From an uncultured Clostridia bacterium (lineage in GTDB: Bacteria; Bacillota; Clostridia; Oscillospirales; CAG-272), in assembly GCA_946404295.1 (NCBI GenBank), contig CAMJDE010000025.1, forward strand, positions 1 to 13,350: a stretch of 13,350 nt of DNA. The letters are read 5' to 3'. Under the pieces are notes generated by a model. The model was not told the origin of the DNA and did no database searches. It saw nothing but the letters and a program-made list of their open reading frames with translations. The position numbers and the translations under genes are program-made. This document shows, one piece after another, positions 12,563 to 13,350 of this stretch (position 1 is its first letter; each line of letters opens with the position of its first letter).

Positions 12563-12626
12563 ATGGATAGAAGGCGGTTTTCCAACCGAAAGTAGAGAAA
12601 AACGGCGATATTCAACCGCCGGTCGG

Positions 12627-12655
12627 TTCACTCCACCGCCGATCTGTGCTATAAT
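12627..12655 (+). promoter_or_regulatory. Second promoter of the XRE regulator
   Basis: TTCACT (12627-12632) and a perfect TATAAT (12650-12655) are 17 bases apart, 31 bases before the start codon. With the promoter at 12534 this makes a tandem arrangement that allows autoregulation. Confidence 0.6.
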
Positions 12656-12686
12656 GGCGGCACAACAGACAGAAAGGAGTTGCAAA

Positions 12687-13175
12687 ATGAACGGCAACAC
12701 GATCGGCGAGAACATCGCGCGAAACAGAAAAAAACTCGGAATGACGCAGGAAGAACTCGCCGAAATAATGAACGTCTCGGGACAGGCGGTGTCGAAATGG
12801 GAAAACGACCTCTCCTATCCCGACGTCGAGACGCTGAAACGGCTGGCGGCTCTCTTCGGCTGCACGCTGGACGAATTGGTGAACGGCGTGCCGACCGCCC
12901 CGGTGATCAAGAGCGCCGAACCCGAACAGGTGGACAGAAGGACGCTGACGGTCAAGGTCGAAGCGGGTGCGGAATCAAAGATTCACGTCCGCTTTCCCGT
13001 CGCCCTGATCAAGCGCGCCGCGGAGTCGGGCAAACTCGAACAGTTGCTCGGCGACGAGGCGGAACACGTTGATCAGATCCTGCCGATGATCCTCGCGGGG
13101 GCGGTCGGGGAGTTGATCAACGTGGAACAGAACGGCAGCAAAGTGACCGTCGAGGTGGAAGACTATGCGGGCTGA
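12687..13175 (+). CDS. XRE-family transcriptional regulator with LiaX/SHOCT-like C-terminal domain
   Basis: The start is the ATG at 12687, with AAAGGAG just upstream (12673-12679); longer in-frame readings from 12534 start inside the promoter. The 162-residue protein begins with a helix-turn-helix domain (residues ~5-62), with the typical MTQEELAEIMNVSGQAVSKW and a WENDLSYPDVETLKRLA segment common in Clostridia. Residues ~84-160 form a short domain (SKIHVRFPVALIK, then GAVGELINVEQNGSKVTVEVE) resembling the small domain of LiaX/SHOCT-like proteins involved in envelope-stress signalling. That suggests a regulator linked to envelope state, which is inference. It overlaps the next gene by 11 bases, so the two are translationally coupled. 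Confidence 0.82.
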   Translation: MNGNTIGENIARNRKKLGMTQEELAEIMNVSGQAVSKWENDLSYPDVETLKRLAALFGCTLDELVNGVPTAPVIKSAEPEQVDRRTLTVKVEAGAESKIHVRFPVALIKRAAESGKLEQLLGDEAEHVDQILPMILAGAVGELINVEQNGSKVTVEVEDYAG

Positions 13176-13350
13176 ACTGTTCTTCAACGGTGAGACCGAA
13201 GAACTGAAACTCCCGGAGAACACCGTTTTCGTGAGTTGCGGGGTAGAAGGGCGTAACGGCTGCACGATGCTGAACGAAGAGGGGCTCGCCGTTTGCGAAA
13301 GTGCCCTCGGACTGTCGGTCGTCCGGATCCCGACGCGCAGGTATCCCGTC
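13165..13350 (+). CDS. N-terminal part of an unrecognised protein (partial, runs off the window)
   Basis: The ATG at 13165-13167 lies inside the last codons of the XRE gene, with GAGGTGGAA upstream. The 62 visible residues (MRAELFFNGETEELKLPENT, then VFVSCGVEGRNGCTM and so on) show no signal peptide or membrane helix and read like the start of a beta-rich soluble domain. The overlap implies a function linked to the regulator. I do not recognise the family. Confidence 0.6.
   Translation, partial: MRAELFFNGETEELKLPENTVFVSCGVEGRNGCTMLNEEGLAVCESALGLSVVRIPTRRYPV

Noticed and set aside
11765..12715. Minus-strand open frame opposite the channel gene
   Set aside because: It is highly charged (R/D-rich), has no motif, and is antisense to a clear potassium-channel pore sequence.
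1..13350. CRISPR array
   Set aside because: No regularly spaced identical repeats with unique spacers are visible. The repeats found are single structured units kilobases apart.

Overview
The window looks like a piece of chromosome from a moderately GC-rich Firmicutes (Bacillota) bacterium, probably an uncultured Clostridia-type gut organism. The reasons are strong GGAGG-type ribosome binding sites, sigma-A-like promoters with 17-bp spacers (several with a TTGCAAAA -35 region), a lipobox lipoprotein, a stand-alone EAL protein with a C-terminal PAS-like tail, and an XRE regulator with a LiaX/SHOCT-like tail. This placement is inferred from gene style only.

Layout. 1-123 is the end of an unrecognised gene. 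286-442 holds a promoter, tRNA-Ala(GGC) and a strong hairpin. 402-605 is a small structured repeat (copy A) that ends with a second copy of the last bases of the tRNA. 606-1145 is non-coding: two terminators, a 181-bp imperfect inverted repeat resembling a MITE, and an orphan ribosome binding site with start codon. 1146-4004 (minus) is a two-gene carbohydrate operon: a TIM-barrel sugar isomerase/epimerase-like protein, then a 644-aa putative glycoside hydrolase-like protein.

4200-7500 is a visibly AT-richer accessory patch. It contains a methyltransferase remnant without its SAM-binding motif, a second long copy of the structured repeat (copy B), a DUF4143-type AAA ATPase, a zinc-ribbon methyltransferase, and a deleted third copy of the repeat (copy C). 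Copies B and C bracket the ATPase/methyltransferase pair.

7806-9831 (minus) is an esterase lipoprotein followed by a PHP-domain phosphatase, probably one transcript. 9932-10176 is GC-rich and non-coding. 10177-12524 is a plus-strand operon with an EAL-domain cyclic-di-GMP phosphodiesterase and an eight-helix potassium-channel-like protein, closed by an 18-bp terminator. 12534-13350 has tandem promoters, an XRE regulator and an overlapping partial gene.

The most interesting content is the structured repeat family. Copies A and B share the same order of hairpins and a 31-nt loop of conserved sequence, while the stem under that loop differs between copies by compensating base changes. The right ends of A and C carry the same tRNA 3'-end sequence, and B ends with a diverged version of it. 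This suggests a non-autonomous element that uses tRNA 3' ends or a tRNA-like end, or a structured RNA family.
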